32,611 nucleotides of DNA, taken from a virus. Position numbers and translations under genes: made by a program. The notes below the pieces were generated by a model. That model searched no databases. It was not told where the DNA came from and saw nothing but the letters and a program-made list of their open reading frames with translations. Shown here piece by piece: positions 8,786-17,096 of this stretch; the first letter of the stretch is position 1, and each line of letters starts with the position of its first letter. Where the stretch lies: IMG/VR virus record IMGVR_UViG_3300005613_000252, positions 1 through 32,611 of that record. One strand, given 5' to 3'.

Positions 8786-8813
8786 AGTTAACCTCTTTCA
8801 CAAAGTTAAAAAT

Positions 8814-8841
8814 TAGGGCAGGCATATTTCATCCTGCCCTA
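8814..8841 (-). terminator. Rho-independent terminator after the capsid genes
   Basis: A perfect 9-bp stem TAGGGCAGG / CCTGCCCTA encloses a 10-base loop; read leftward it is followed within two bases by TTTTT. It lies directly after the decoration-like gene, separating capsid genes from the glycosyltransferase and tail genes. Confidence 0.8.
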
Positions 8842-8846
8842 TTAAA

Positions 8847-9326
8847 TTACAGTCTACAATTAAATACTGCGTTGACAGTAGTAGTTGTAGTAACAACAGC
8901 AATAGCTGCAGTCGGAGCAACTGCACCATATAGAAGTGGTACAACTGAACTAGTTGCCAAGGTGTCTGCAGAGTTTGCAGGAATCAAAGCTACACCAAAT
9001 GCAGCTTTAGTCGCAGTCTGAGCAGCAAGAATAACACTGCCAGAACCTTGACACTTAATCCAACCATATTGCTGGCCTGGAACAGCTGACTGCCAGAACC
9101 CTGCAAGATTTGCAAGATTAGCTGTCAGCGGTACATGAGCTACATTACGAACAGTAGTTTCATAACAAGCCGCACCATTTACAGTTGCAGTAATGGTAGA
9201 AGCTTCACCATTCTGCACCCACTTATACACATTGCCAAATTCATCTCGCCTGATAACACCTTTAGTCTCTTTATCAGTACTAGAGAATTCGTCAAGTTTT
9301 GTCTGAAAAAGAATCTTCTCAGCCAT
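8847..9326 (-). CDS. Putative head decoration / capsid-associated protein
   Basis: 159 aa, Ala/Thr/Val-rich and beta-like in the C-terminal 110 residues (FGVALIPANSADTLATSSVV), with a short polar N-terminus containing RRDEFGNVYKWV. It lies directly downstream of the major capsid gene and upstream of a strong terminator, the usual place of a cement or decoration protein. ATG follows GAAAGG. Family identity not certain. Confidence 0.55.
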   Translation of the reverse strand: MAEKILFQTKLDEFSSTDKETKGVIRRDEFGNVYKWVQNGEASTITATVNGAACYETTVRNVAHVPLTANLANLAGFWQSAVPGQQYGWIKCQGSGSVILAAQTATKAAFGVALIPANSADTLATSSVVPLLYGAVAPTAAIAVVTTTTTVNAVFNCRL

Positions 9327-9349
9327 AATATAAACCTTTCTGAATTAAA

Positions 9350-10438
9350 TTAGCTAGCCCAGCGGAAGTAACCATGACGACGAGGCTGATTAGTAGTTAA
9401 ACCTGCAGCAGTACAAACAATATAAGCTACACGTTCCATAGCATTAGTACCAACACGCCACTCAGTCATATCGAACCAAACACCTGGATCATATACATAC
9501 TTCAAATAATCCATATTCAAGAAGAACATTTCATTACCTAGAGAAGGTTGACCAGTTGCAGCTTCAAGCTTATTAGAATAAGTGAAAGTTGCACCCTTGA
9601 ATGTAAGTGTTTCAAAACCAAGATCAGCCGCAGTCTTATCAAAAGCAGTTCTAACAATCTGCTGTTTATCAGAAACTTCATCTTCATAAGCTTCGTACAA
9701 ATTCTGAGAAGCAAGAATGAAGTTCGGACTAGCCTGACCATTAGTAATACTGTTATAGATATGAGCCATATCAGATCTAAGATTCAAATCAAATGGAGCT
9801 GTACCATCAAGAACTTTATTCGTTCTATCAAAACTAGTAGCAGTCGTACCGGCCCAGTTTCTCCACCAAGTATTAGTTCTGTTAATATAACCATTATTAG
9901 TACCAGAGTTCCAAGCATCTCCATCAGAACCAGTACCACCAGATGTACCAACTGTAATAGCTGCATAAGGAGCACAAACATCATAAAGACCCTTAGGTTG
10001 AGCAATAGCGTCCCAAGTTCCATACTGATGAATCATAGTCTCAATATCCTGAGAAACGGATTCCTTAGCAATCTCAATACGTCGAGCTACATAAGACTTA
10101 ATCATAGACTTACCACGATTCTTCTGATCGTCAGTAAGACTTCTATTAACATCTACCAAGAAGTATGCCCAATCCCACCTAGCCATAGTATCAAGAGGAA
10201 CTTCATTCTGATCCAGAATAGAACCCTTAACAAATCGCTGAGTAGTTTTCTTACCATAACCCACAGTATCGGTATAATATTCTCCACCTTCTTGAGGATG
10301 CATACAACCGAATTCTCGCAGAGCTAACCAAACAACATTACTTTCCATAATATTATCTTCGACTTCTGCTTTTATTTCATACCAAGTATTGACAAAATCA
10401 TCGTCAATAGTTTTGGTCAACACAGGAAGAGTTGACAT
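9350..10438 (-). CDS. Major capsid protein
   Basis: 362 aa, soluble, a normal length for a HK97-fold coat protein. Features seen in this capsid family: an N-terminal helix (FVNTWYEIKAEVEDNIMESN), a Gly-rich central region with NTWWRNW, and the C-terminal region FLNMDYLKYVYDPGVWFDM. It lies between scaffold-like and decoration-like genes, the canonical order. ATG follows TTGGAG. The short palindrome CAATCTTAGATTG (10449-10461) overlaps the leader just before the start and may modulate expression. The call rests on order, size and family resemblance. Confidence 0.8.
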   Translation of the reverse strand: MSTLPVLTKTIDDDFVNTWYEIKAEVEDNIMESNVVWLALREFGCMHPQEGGEYYTDTVGYGKKTTQRFVKGSILDQNEVPLDTMARWDWAYFLVDVNRSLTDDQKNRGKSMIKSYVARRIEIAKESVSQDIETMIHQYGTWDAIAQPKGLYDVCAPYAAITVGTSGGTGSDGDAWNSGTNNGYINRTNTWWRNWAGTTATSFDRTNKVLDGTAPFDLNLRSDMAHIYNSITNGQASPNFILASQNLYEAYEDEVSDKQQIVRTAFDKTAADLGFETLTFKGATFTYSNKLEAATGQPSLGNEMFFLNMDYLKYVYDPGVWFDMTEWRVGTNAMERVAYIVCTAAGLTTNQPRRHGYFRWAS

Positions 10439-10499
10439 ATAAATTCTCCAATCTTAGATTGAATTAAAAATTAGTTAATAAACCGAAAAATTTATACCA

Positions 10500-11252
10500 T
10501 TACTGTCCTCCCCTTCTAGACTGAACTCTAGTTATAGCTTCTTCCAACTTACTTGCGAATTGCCTTTTCCTAGAAACTTTCCGTCCTTCAGGTTGCCTTT
10601 TGTTTCTAACTACAGCTTCATCAGCCGCAGAAAGATCTTTATCTGGCTTCTCACTAACTATATGTTTAGAAGCAATTTCACCTTTAGCTTCTTTCATTTT
10701 TATCCAATCATAAGCATCTTCAATAGAAAACTCCTGATGCTTTTTAAGAACTTCTCTAACTTCATCTTTATAATTATCGAAGTCAGGATTTTTAGATCTG
10801 ATAGTTTTAAGTTCTACATCAGCTTCTTTCTTCATAATATGACCAACTACTTGATCAAATTTACTTTCCAAACCTTTAAAGTTTTCATCAATAACTAAAG
10901 AAGCTTCTTCCCTATTAGCATCAATAGCACCTTCAACAACTTCAGCAATAACTTCAAACATTTCTGCATTTGTCAAAGAGTTGATATCTTCTGTAGAACG
11001 TTTCGGAGTTTCTGACTTCTTAATTCCAAAAGCATCTTTTAAATCTTTTTCTTTAGCAAGTTTATCAGACGCAGCTTTAGCATTAGCAGATCTCATTTCC
11101 TCAATTTCTTTATCTTTTTCAGAAATCAAATTTGTAGCTTTATCAAGTCTAGAAGAAAGCTCTTGCATAGTCTGCTGCATTTCAAGAATTTGAGGATTAG
11201 TTTCTTCTTTTTTCTCTACAGGTTTTTTATTTATTACGTCTTTAGTTTCCAC
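10500..11252 (-). CDS. Capsid scaffold-like protein
   Basis: 250 aa, highly charged and mostly helical. Residues about 20-65 form a likely coiled coil (MQELSSRLDKATNLISEKDK). The C-terminus is basic (RKVSRKRQFASKLEEAITRV), resembling the coat-binding end of phage scaffolds. It sits directly upstream of the capsid gene. Start is GTG and overlaps the preceding stop as TAGTG, so the two are coupled. A capsid-assembly role is inferred from position and composition. Confidence 0.65.
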   Translation of the reverse strand: METKDVINKKPVEKKEETNPQILEMQQTMQELSSRLDKATNLISEKDKEIEEMRSANAKAASDKLAKEKDLKDAFGIKKSETPKRSTEDINSLTNAEMFEVIAEVVEGAIDANREEASLVIDENFKGLESKFDQVVGHIMKKEADVELKTIRSKNPDFDNYKDEVREVLKKHQEFSIEDAYDWIKMKEAKGEIASKHIVSEKPDKDLSAADEAVVRNKRQPEGRKVSRKRQFASKLEEAITRVQSRRGGQ

Positions 11253-11725
11253 TATTTAACACCTTTCAAAATTTTAGTCTCGTCTTTATTTTCTACTTTA
11301 GCCTTTGCTTTAGCTCTTTTTGCTTCAATTGCTTCTTGCAGTGTTGCACGTTTTGGAGTATCTTGAATAGGTACAACTATTGGTTCTTCAGGGATCACAC
11401 CTTCAACAGCTTCGACTACTTCAACTTCTTCTGCAGGTTCAAGATTAACTATCTCAGTTTCTGAACTATTCACAGCTTTATTAGGTTTAACATCTAAAAC
11501 AGTCGGCTCATTAACAATATTAGAAAGTTCAAGATCAGTCATATCTCGTTTAACTTGTTTCCGATACTCTCTAATATTATTCCGATAAGTTTTCTTAACA
11601 GCTAAAATAAGCCGATTAAAAGTTTTCTTATTAACATGAGGTCCTGAAATTTTAACACAAACTCTACCGTCTTGACCTATCAAAGCCACAAACTTTGACA
11701 ATTCTTCTTTCACTTCTTCGCTCAC
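11252..11725 (-). CDS. Hypothetical protein in the capsid operon, 157 aa
   Basis: The N-terminal 60 residues look structured (KFVALIGQDGRVCVKISGPH), followed by a low-complexity acidic Val/Glu/Pro linker (about 95-125) and a basic C-terminus (ALAKAK-like repeats: EAKRAKAKAKVENK). GTG start after AGGAG, overlapping the FmdB-like gene's stop by 4 bp. It may be a minor head or scaffold-associated protein. Not recognised. Confidence 0.6.
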   Translation of the reverse strand: MSEEVKEELSKFVALIGQDGRVCVKISGPHVNKKTFNRLILAVKKTYRNNIREYRKQVKRDMTDLELSNIVNEPTVLDVKPNKAVNSSETEIVNLEPAEEVEVVEAVEGVIPEEPIVVPIQDTPKRATLQEAIEAKRAKAKAKVENKDETKILKGVK

Positions 11726-11976
11726 AGTAATGCTCCTAATTCTAAGTTATGTTTGTTAGCATAATTAACCATTTCCTTTTTACTATAAAATGTTTGAGGC
11801 GTAGATGCCACATGCTCTAAAGTAATACCTTCTGCAGGAAAGACGTACCCATTACAAAGTCCAGGAACTGTTTCCATCTTCTCACCACAACACTCTGGAT
11901 TATCTGCAGACATAGGTTGAAATTGATTATCTAATCTTTTTCCGCAAGTTTGACATTTAAAATCATAAGTTGGCAT
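11722..11976 (-). CDS. FmdB-like zinc-ribbon protein
   Basis: 84 aa. The N-terminus MPTYDFKCQTCGKRL with C8-x2-C11, then C29 and C30, matches the FmdB-type single zinc ribbon found in many phages and bacteria. The C-terminal half (TPQTFYSKKEMVNYANKHNL) is helical. It lies between portal and scaffold genes, where such proteins recur in phages; function there is unknown. Confidence 0.7.
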   Translation of the reverse strand: MPTYDFKCQTCGKRLDNQFQPMSADNPECCGEKMETVPGLCNGYVFPAEGITLEHVASTPQTFYSKKEMVNYANKHNLELGALL

Positions 11977-11981
11977 AATAA

Positions 11982-13685
11982 TTATCCTGGTAACTGAGGT
12001 GCAGTTTGAGGTTGAGCTTGAGCAGGTTGCTGAGAAACTCTATTCATACCACTAATTAACTTTTCAAAAGCAGGATCTGCAGCAGCATCTACAAGATGTT
12101 CAAATAAAGCTCCAATATTTTCAGGAGGAACTAATCCAATAAATTGCTGAAGAACCATCATAGCTTCAACTTTTCGTTCAGATTTACTAATTATTCTTTT
12201 TGTATGAAGCATAGTAGAATAACTGTAATCACCTTTAAGTTCTGCACCCGTAAAGGTAATCGGTCTACCTTCACTCATAATACCTCTAGGTTTAGTCCAA
12301 AAAGTAAATATGAAATTATTAAAACCTTTAATACAGTCACCATAAAGTTTTCTGACACCATCTATCCTTCTACGTTCTCTCTTATCAGAACCTGCAGCAA
12401 CATGAGAAACTTCTCTAGCCGTAGTTCGTTTAGAATCAAATTCACCAGTCTGATTCTGAGAATATCCAATAGCTTCCCGAGCTGCAGTTCTGTTATTATT
12501 ACTATCTAAAATATAATTATAAGTATTAGTTCCAGAAATAGTTTGAATAGCATCTCTAACATTCCTATTAGTGCCTTTACAAAAACCTACTGCACCAACA
12601 TCACCACCTATCCATTTCTCAGCTTCATCAGGCTCAATAATACTTTTATCTACCATATATCTCATAACATTAAGACGTCTAGTTTTAGTAGCTTGAATCG
12701 CAATATCATTCTCTTCTGCCTGATTCTGACCAAGATAATAAGCTTGAGGTGTAGTCCAAAAACTTCTAGTCCCTGGAATAAAACCTGTAGTTATATAAGG
12801 CATACCATAAAGCTGAAGAGCATCAACATCTTTCCGTAAAAACTTATCATAGTCAGGAGTTATAACAATTATCTCTCCAGTCTTACGATCTCTAATTTCC
12901 CAGATCTCATTAAAAATCACAAAAGTATTTTGAGTATGAGAAGAACTTTTAATGTAATCAGTACGTCTAACAGGAGGTCTCTGAACTCTCCTATCATTAT
13001 TCATATAAGCTTCCATAGAAATCTGAGGTTCAAGATTCTTAGTATTAGAATACTTAGGATCCTTCTTCAAATCACTATTAAGTCTGATAACTCTATGAGC
13101 ACACCATTGAGCGTCTTCTATATTCTTACAACCCCAAGGTACAACAAAGTCTTTAGGATTAACAGCTCTAGCCCACGGCATTCCAGGATGATAATCATTA
13201 TACTCAATCCGATTACCTTTTTTATCGAACTGAGTAAATGTTGAACCTGATCTTTCACCAACAACTATACCAGAATCATAGTCAGGATCCCATCCCCACT
13301 CACTATCATAACCTAACTTAATAATAGCTTTTCCTTTAAGATAATTATGAAGTTCAGCCTCTTCAACTGCTTGTTTCAAATTAGTCTTTCTAGTTAACCA
13401 ATTATCAACAGCTTCAAGCATTGGAACTTTATCGACAGCACTAGGAGTTTCAGCTTGAATAGTAAATTCAGGTTCAGGAACTATAAGACCTGATAATAGT
13501 GAATCACCCATACTAAAGATAAGATTAGCACCAACTGACGCATCACCATGAGGGCTATTGTAGAAATCTTGTTCAAGCTTATCCCAAGAATCTTCGTAAC
13601 CATAAATCCGACGGTACTCAAGACCATTCTCGATCTCTACCATCCAATCTTCAGGAGTCATTTTAGCCATGAGCAACTTGTCCAT
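11982..13685 (-). CDS. Portal protein
   Basis: 567 aa, directly after the large terminase gene, as usual for portals, and of podovirus-like size. It has the mixed helical/beta plan of portals, with WGWDPDYDSGIVVGERSGST in the wing region, an internal helical stretch near residues 400-450, and a Gln/Pro/Ala-rich C-terminus. It forms the dodecameric DNA channel at a capsid vertex. The first ATG (13685) overlaps the terminase gene by 23 bp; ATGs at 13670 and 13661 are alternatives, and no strong ribosome binding site decides between them. Confidence 0.75.
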   Translation of the reverse strand: MDKLLMAKMTPEDWMVEIENGLEYRRIYGYEDSWDKLEQDFYNSPHGDASVGANLIFSMGDSLLSGLIVPEPEFTIQAETPSAVDKVPMLEAVDNWLTRKTNLKQAVEEAELHNYLKGKAIIKLGYDSEWGWDPDYDSGIVVGERSGSTFTQFDKKGNRIEYNDYHPGMPWARAVNPKDFVVPWGCKNIEDAQWCAHRVIRLNSDLKKDPKYSNTKNLEPQISMEAYMNNDRRVQRPPVRRTDYIKSSSHTQNTFVIFNEIWEIRDRKTGEIIVITPDYDKFLRKDVDALQLYGMPYITTGFIPGTRSFWTTPQAYYLGQNQAEENDIAIQATKTRRLNVMRYMVDKSIIEPDEAEKWIGGDVGAVGFCKGTNRNVRDAIQTISGTNTYNYILDSNNNRTAAREAIGYSQNQTGEFDSKRTTAREVSHVAAGSDKRERRRIDGVRKLYGDCIKGFNNFIFTFWTKPRGIMSEGRPITFTGAELKGDYSYSTMLHTKRIISKSERKVEAMMVLQQFIGLVPPENIGALFEHLVDAAADPAFEKLISGMNRVSQQPAQAQPQTAPQLPG

Positions 13686-15246
13686 AATAAGATCTGATAT
13701 ACTTAGGATTCACAAGATCTTTCCTATTACCCATATCAAACCGATAGTTTTTCTTTTTATTATTTCTCTTCCTAATTTCATTTATAATGCTAAGACCTGA
13801 ATTAGGTTGAGCCATTTTCAACTGATATTCTTGAACTTCATGTTCGGCATTAACTTCTGCCCAAAAAGCTAACTGAAGTTGTAATGCATCAGGCAAATCA
13901 TCATGAGCACCTTTAGGAAATGCAAGCAATTCCCGTTCAAGATGATCATGTTCAACTTTTATAAAAATTCTATTATTACTAAAAAACGGTTGTAAAGCAC
14001 GAATACGATCTTCTTTAGAACCTTTAAGACCTTTAACTTGATTAACCATAAAGTTTCGACCAAGTTTATTCTGCTTTTGCTCTAACCAATAACATAAAGT
14101 CCGTTGATAAGATATAGCCTCAATAACAACTTCCATCGGACTGTATTTAGCTTCATGTCTAAAAATCTCATTGATCAATTCACCAGGAGTCATACGTTCT
14201 CTAGTATACTCAACAACATAGATATGACCATTCTTCGGATTGATTCCAGTTGTCATAACTACATTATAGTCAGGATCTTCAGACTCTTCCATATCAGAAG
14301 CAGCAGGGTCAACTGACGTACAATACAAAAGATTATTTGGAAGATCATTCCAATAGTTAATCCACTTCCGCTGAAATACTTGGTTCGAAGCACTTGTCGG
14401 ATTATTCATATAAAGAGCGGAAAACATATAAGGACCCAAGTCCCGCTCTAAATCCGCTAAAGTATTAGCATCAAACCTATCCCAAACTATATCACCTTTA
14501 GGATCTGGTTTACCATTAGTTTCACGAACAGCTCTAGTAATAACATTATAACTAGAATTATTCTCGATAACCCAAGATAACAAATCTCGTTCAGCCCAAC
14601 GTGTTCCAACTATAAGAATCTGAGATTCTCTCGGATGGATAAGTAGAGGATGAACAAGTCTATGCCATCCAATAGCTTTCTCAACTTCAGCCTTAGTTGG
14701 CTGCATCATAATACCAGTTAAAGCATCTTTAGATGGACTAACTGTATCATCCTCTATTACCAAATCATAGTGCCGAGATACAACAGCAGTACCAATACCA
14801 GCCGCTTCAAAAGTTCCTTCAGGAGCCGCTGACTTCCTATTAAGTGTCAAACACTCAGACTTCCAAACAGAATTGCGAGTTGGAAGAACTTCAGGATAAC
14901 AAGCTCGAAATAATTGATTCTGTTCTACTAACTGTCTTATATTGTAAAGTTTCTTACAAGCATTCCCGAAAGAGTTCTGCGTAATAAGAATTCTAATATT
15001 CGGATTATTAACAGCTCGCCAAAGAGGATAACCAATAGAAGCTATCGTAGATTTAAACCAGTCACGAGGAAGAATAACGACTTCCCTAGGATTCTCTTTA
15101 AACTTTTCAAGCTCATTACAAATCGGAAGATGAATTTCCGCAGTCAATAAATCAAAACCTAAGATAGCTCGACAGAAAAAGAATAAAGAATCCTTCCCTT
15201 TCTGAGAAATTTTATCAATAGTATCTTGTTTAAGTTCTAAAGCCAT
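13663..15246 (-). CDS. terL: Terminase large subunit
   Basis: 527 aa. ATPase domain: Walker-A-like LPRDWFKST at 59-67, Walker B with catalytic acid YDLVIEDD at 160-167, and the coupling-type motif GTRWAERDLL at about 214-223. Nuclease domain: first acidic residue in SVDPAASD (D313) and the distal DDLPDAL at 449-455. This is the complete packaging motor and headful/cos nuclease set. Start ATG is preceded only by a weak GAAG site, because its leader is the R2 repeat element (15253-15360), suggesting special control. Confidence 0.92.
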   Translation of the reverse strand: MALELKQDTIDKISQKGKDSLFFFCRAILGFDLLTAEIHLPICNELEKFKENPREVVILPRDWFKSTIASIGYPLWRAVNNPNIRILITQNSFGNACKKLYNIRQLVEQNQLFRACYPEVLPTRNSVWKSECLTLNRKSAAPEGTFEAAGIGTAVVSRHYDLVIEDDTVSPSKDALTGIMMQPTKAEVEKAIGWHRLVHPLLIHPRESQILIVGTRWAERDLLSWVIENNSSYNVITRAVRETNGKPDPKGDIVWDRFDANTLADLERDLGPYMFSALYMNNPTSASNQVFQRKWINYWNDLPNNLLYCTSVDPAASDMEESEDPDYNVVMTTGINPKNGHIYVVEYTRERMTPGELINEIFRHEAKYSPMEVVIEAISYQRTLCYWLEQKQNKLGRNFMVNQVKGLKGSKEDRIRALQPFFSNNRIFIKVEHDHLERELLAFPKGAHDDLPDALQLQLAFWAEVNAEHEVQEYQLKMAQPNSGLSIINEIRKRNNKKKNYRFDMGNRKDLVNPKYIRSYYGQVAHG

Positions 15247-15252
15247 AATTTA

Positions 15253-15360
15253 TTCACGCTTCAAGAGACGCTCATCGCCTCCGCTTCGCTTCGTCTTCCT
15301 TCGCTTCGATCGCCTCCGGCGACCTTATGGCGGTTTTACGTTGGAATGAACCGATTTTTA
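15253..15360 (-). repeat. GC-rich intergenic element, copy R2
   Basis: Read leftward: AAAAATCGG, then TTCATTCCAACGTAAAACCG, CC, and a GC-rich tail with GTCGCCGGAGGCGA (a 5-bp hairpin) and GACGAAGCGAAGCGGAGGCG. It forms almost the whole leader of the large terminase gene. It shares its head with copies R1, R3 and R4. Confidence 0.75.
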
Positions 15361-15388
15361 GAACATGATTCTGAGTTTAAATCCGAAA

Positions 15389-15466
15389 CAGTGTGATGAC
15401 CTCATTCCAACTTTGGCATAGACCGCCAGAACTATGTTATTCCAATAAAGTAAGGCCACCACACTG
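15389..15466 (-). ncRNA. Long strand-specific hairpin between terminase genes
   Basis: Arms 15389-15401 (CAGTGTGATGACC) and 15454-15466 (GGCCACCACACTG). In the leftward transcript all 13 positions pair (two G-U); in the rightward strand the same two positions would be A-C mismatches. Inner pairing includes CAUAG/CUAUG around a 10-base loop. Strand-specific pairing suggests a functional RNA in the terminase message. Role unknown. Confidence 0.5.
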
Positions 15467-15501
15467 AACTGTGAAAGAAGCAAAGACGAGAAGCTTTGAA
15501 T

Positions 15502-16023
15502 TTAGTTTTCAAACTCTACATCTTGTACTGTCGTTTCGGATTTTAAGTTTATTTTGGAATCTTGTGCCATTTCCAACTGTATTGTTCTTTCGATCCGAGC
15601 CAAGTCTTCTTGATCCAGAACGAATATTGTATTTTGAGTATTTTCCGTTTTTGTAAGTTTGGGATATCCAGCCCGATCAAGAATATCTGAAGCTGATTGA
15701 CGGGCGATAGAAGGAGAACATTCATCTGTCCCATCTACAAAACCTACAAGTTTATCAACAGCATTTTTAGCACCCTTCATTAATCTTTCATTTACATATT
15801 CCTGGTCTGAAACGGATTTAGCTAGGGAATCCTGAACTTGTGCATCCAATATAGCACGTTTTTGTGCAAGTTCATCCTGAAAAATCCGAGACTTTTTAAT
15901 GTCTTGAAGATTCTGTGTAGTGCATTTCATGGCTTTAGCTATATCTACCAGTTTCCAGCCCGCAAGTAGGTAGTCCATTATGCGAAAATGGCGAGAAGAT
16001 AAAGTTTGAAGTTCATAAGACAT
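15502..16023 (-). CDS. terS: Terminase small subunit
   Basis: 173 aa from the chosen start. N-terminal helix-turn-helix at about 20-50 (VDIAKAMKCTTQNLQDIKKS), a central helical oligomerisation region, and the phrase ARQSASDILDRAGYPK common in phage small terminases and related DNA-binding proteins. It lies directly before terL. I chose ATG 16023 over 16035, because 16035 lies inside a 17-bp palindrome, whereas 16023 has the same spacing from the palindrome as the start at 31568, with near-identical sequence (GATGAAATTCTTAATG versus GGTGAAATTCTTATG). It recognises the packaging start site. Confidence 0.8.
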   Translation of the reverse strand: MSYELQTLSSRHFRIMDYLLAGWKLVDIAKAMKCTTQNLQDIKKSRIFQDELAQKRAILDAQVQDSLAKSVSDQEYVNERLMKGAKNAVDKLVGFVDGTDECSPSIARQSASDILDRAGYPKLTKTENTQNTIFVLDQEDLARIERTIQLEMAQDSKINLKSETTVQDVEFEN

Positions 16024-16028
16024 TAAGA

Positions 16029-16045
16029 ATTTCATCCCGTGAAAT
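16029..16045 (-). promoter_or_regulatory. 17-bp palindrome, site B, at the small terminase start
   Basis: ATTTCATCCCGTGAAAT on the + strand. It lies between the leftward promoter (16091-16117) and the small terminase gene; its downstream arm occupies the ribosome-binding position. Close match to site F (31547-31563), including flanking bases. Confidence 0.6.
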
Positions 16046-16090
16046 ACTGTGATAAATTTAAGAACGAAAAAAGAAATCCGTTACATATAT

Positions 16091-16117
16091 AATATACGTT
16101 GAAAGTATAAATTACAA
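16091..16117 (-). promoter_or_regulatory. Leftward promoter of the terminase/virion operon
   Basis: Leftward: TTGTAA, a 15-base spacer ending TTTCAACG, then TATATTA, and ATGTAA three bases later. The same layout, with 28 of 37 positions fixed, occurs before the gene at 22382. The short spacer and conserved CAACG core suggest recognition by a modified or phage-encoded sigma factor. Predicted start of transcription is near 16084, leaving a leader that contains palindrome site B. Confidence 0.65.
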
Positions 16118-16147
16118 GGAAAAATTTGAAATTATTTAAAAATTTTT

Positions 16148-16234
16148 ATGTCGGGAATTCGTGAAATTCTAAATGTTCGAAAGAACAATTCTGATCCGGC
16201 TGAAGATTGTGAACTAACAAAGGATTGTAAGTAA
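16148..16234 (+). CDS. Possible 28-aa peptide
   Basis: ATG to TAA, beginning MSGIREILNV and ending DCELTKDCK. No good ribosome binding site is present (AAGGA lies about 25 bases upstream), so translation is doubtful. It is directly followed by a fragment of the GC-rich repeat, as the gene at 17461 is followed by R3. Listed as a weak candidate. Confidence 0.2.
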   Translation: MSGIREILNVRKNNSDPAEDCELTKDCK

Positions 16235-16254
16235 AATCCGTGAGCGTAGCGAAA
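16231..16254 (+). repeat. Fragment of the GC-rich intergenic element, R5
   Basis: AAAATCCGTGA followed directly by GCGTAGCGAAAG: the head and tail words of R3/R4 with the middle missing. Probably a deleted or decayed copy. Confidence 0.35.
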
Positions 16255-16330
16255 GTTGATATTTTGTATCAATAATGTAGGTTGTAATTTGCTAGAAAAA
16301 ATTTAGGAGAGAGTAGTACTACCCACCCAC

Positions 16331-16350
16331 CCCCCTAGTTGGGGGTTTTT
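16331..16350 (+). terminator. Rightward terminator-like hairpin in the control region
   Basis: CCCCC, loop TAGTT, GGGGG, then TTTTT. A short but pure G-C stem with an ideal T-tract. It would stop any rightward transcript begun in 16.05-16.32 kb before the early promoter. The 12-mer ACCCACCCCCCT at 16325-16336 recurs at 17274-17285. Confidence 0.55.
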
Positions 16351-16539
16351 GGTCTGACAAATGTTTAATAGTTTAAAAACCATCTACATCCGGTATGTTC
16401 TACAACTATCTTACACAACAATACATAGTATAATTGGATTGTTAGATCAATTATGGAAATCCGAATCGGTTTTATTTATATTGTTTTAATATCGCCTAAT
16501 AATTATTTTTGTTTTATCTCAAATTTTGTTAAATATTAT

Positions 16540-16567
16540 TTGACATTTGGCCGATATAGTGTATATT
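16540..16567 (+). promoter_or_regulatory. Sigma70-type early rightward promoter
   Basis: Perfect -35 TTGACA at 16540-16545; -10 TATATT at 16562-16567 (16-bp spacer) or TATTAT at 16564-16569 (18-bp spacer). It lies about 55 bases before the first right-arm gene. It is the best host-type promoter in the window and the likely start of early expression. Confidence 0.75.
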
Positions 16568-16624
16568 ATAATAAATGGAACGTTGTGTTTCATAACTAAT
16601 CATTATTTTGCAGAAAGGTTTATC

Positions 16625-17044
16625 ATGTATTACACTATTACAAACGCAATCGGAACGGAAATAACTGTTGACGACAAAACTTTTGTTTGTGGCAATCTGT
16701 ACGCCTCTAAAACCAAAGCACCAAAGGATGCAGACTATTTACTTGCATTTAGTAAATCCGAAAATCCGGTTGATGATAAGGTTTGGCGGTTTGACGGGAA
16801 AGCGGATATTGATGCGGAACTGTTTGTAGAAGAAGTATCGGAAGAAGACCGTGATATTTTGGCTTGGAAATCAGAACGAATCAACATTCAAGCCAAAATC
16901 AGGCCGTCGAAAGATTCTAAGAAAGCAATCGCTGCTGAAAAACGTCAGACTGCTTTTGCAGAACTCCAGCGGCAGCAAACATCCGGCGAAATTACACCTG
17001 AAGAATTCTTCACCCGCACTCAGCAACTCCTTGCTGGAATGTAA
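16625..17044 (+). CDS. First right-arm protein, 139 aa, unknown
   Basis: The ATG at 16625 is chosen because CAGAAAGG lies seven bases upstream; an in-frame upstream ATG at 16547 would lie inside the promoter. The N-terminal 80 residues look like a small alpha/beta domain (YYTITNAIGTEITVDDKTFV); the C-terminal 50 are charged and helical (KKAIAAEKRQTAFAELQRQQ). GC content is higher than in its neighbours, and the gene is single, with its own sigma70-type promoter and strong terminator. That suggests strong early expression, perhaps for host takeover. Family not recognised. Confidence 0.7.
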   Translation: MYYTITNAIGTEITVDDKTFVCGNLYASKTKAPKDADYLLAFSKSENPVDDKVWRFDGKADIDAELFVEEVSEEDRDILAWKSERINIQAKIRPSKDSKKAIAAEKRQTAFAELQRQQTSGEITPEEFFTRTQQLLAGM

Positions 17045-17059
17045 ACTGCATTACAACCA

Positions 17060-17096
17060 CCGACTGTCGTCTTAACGGGTGACAGTCGGCTTCGTT
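17060..17096 (+). terminator. Rho-independent terminator
   Basis: Perfect 9-bp stem CCGACTGTC / GACAGTCGG with a 12-base loop, followed by CTTCGTTCTTTC. It lies 16 bases after the first right-arm gene and isolates it from the rest of the arm. Confidence 0.75.

Larger units (their letters stand above)
16046..16624. other. Divergent control region between the two arms
   Basis: About 590 bases lie between the first leftward and first rightward recognised genes. It holds the leftward TTTCAACG-type promoter, a possible 28-codon rightward ORF (16148-16234), a degraded fragment of the GC-rich repeat (16231-16254: AAAATCCGTGAGCGTAGCGA), a C-rich tract with a rightward terminator (16331-16350), and a sigma70-type rightward promoter (16540-16567). 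No longer gene is visible. Confidence 0.7.

Noticed and set aside
9548-10327. Long rightward ORF (259 codons) opposite the major capsid gene
   Set aside because: Antisense shadow: Ser/Ile/Asn-rich low-complexity translation and no ribosome site, while the capsid frame is strongly supported.
10449-10461. CAATCTTAGATTG as a terminator before the capsid gene
   Set aside because: A one-base loop is not possible and no T-tract follows; at most a short dyad near the ribosome site.
16088-16093. Rightward TATAAT as an independent promoter
   Set aside because: No -35 match at 16-18 bp; the sequence is already explained as part of the leftward promoter.
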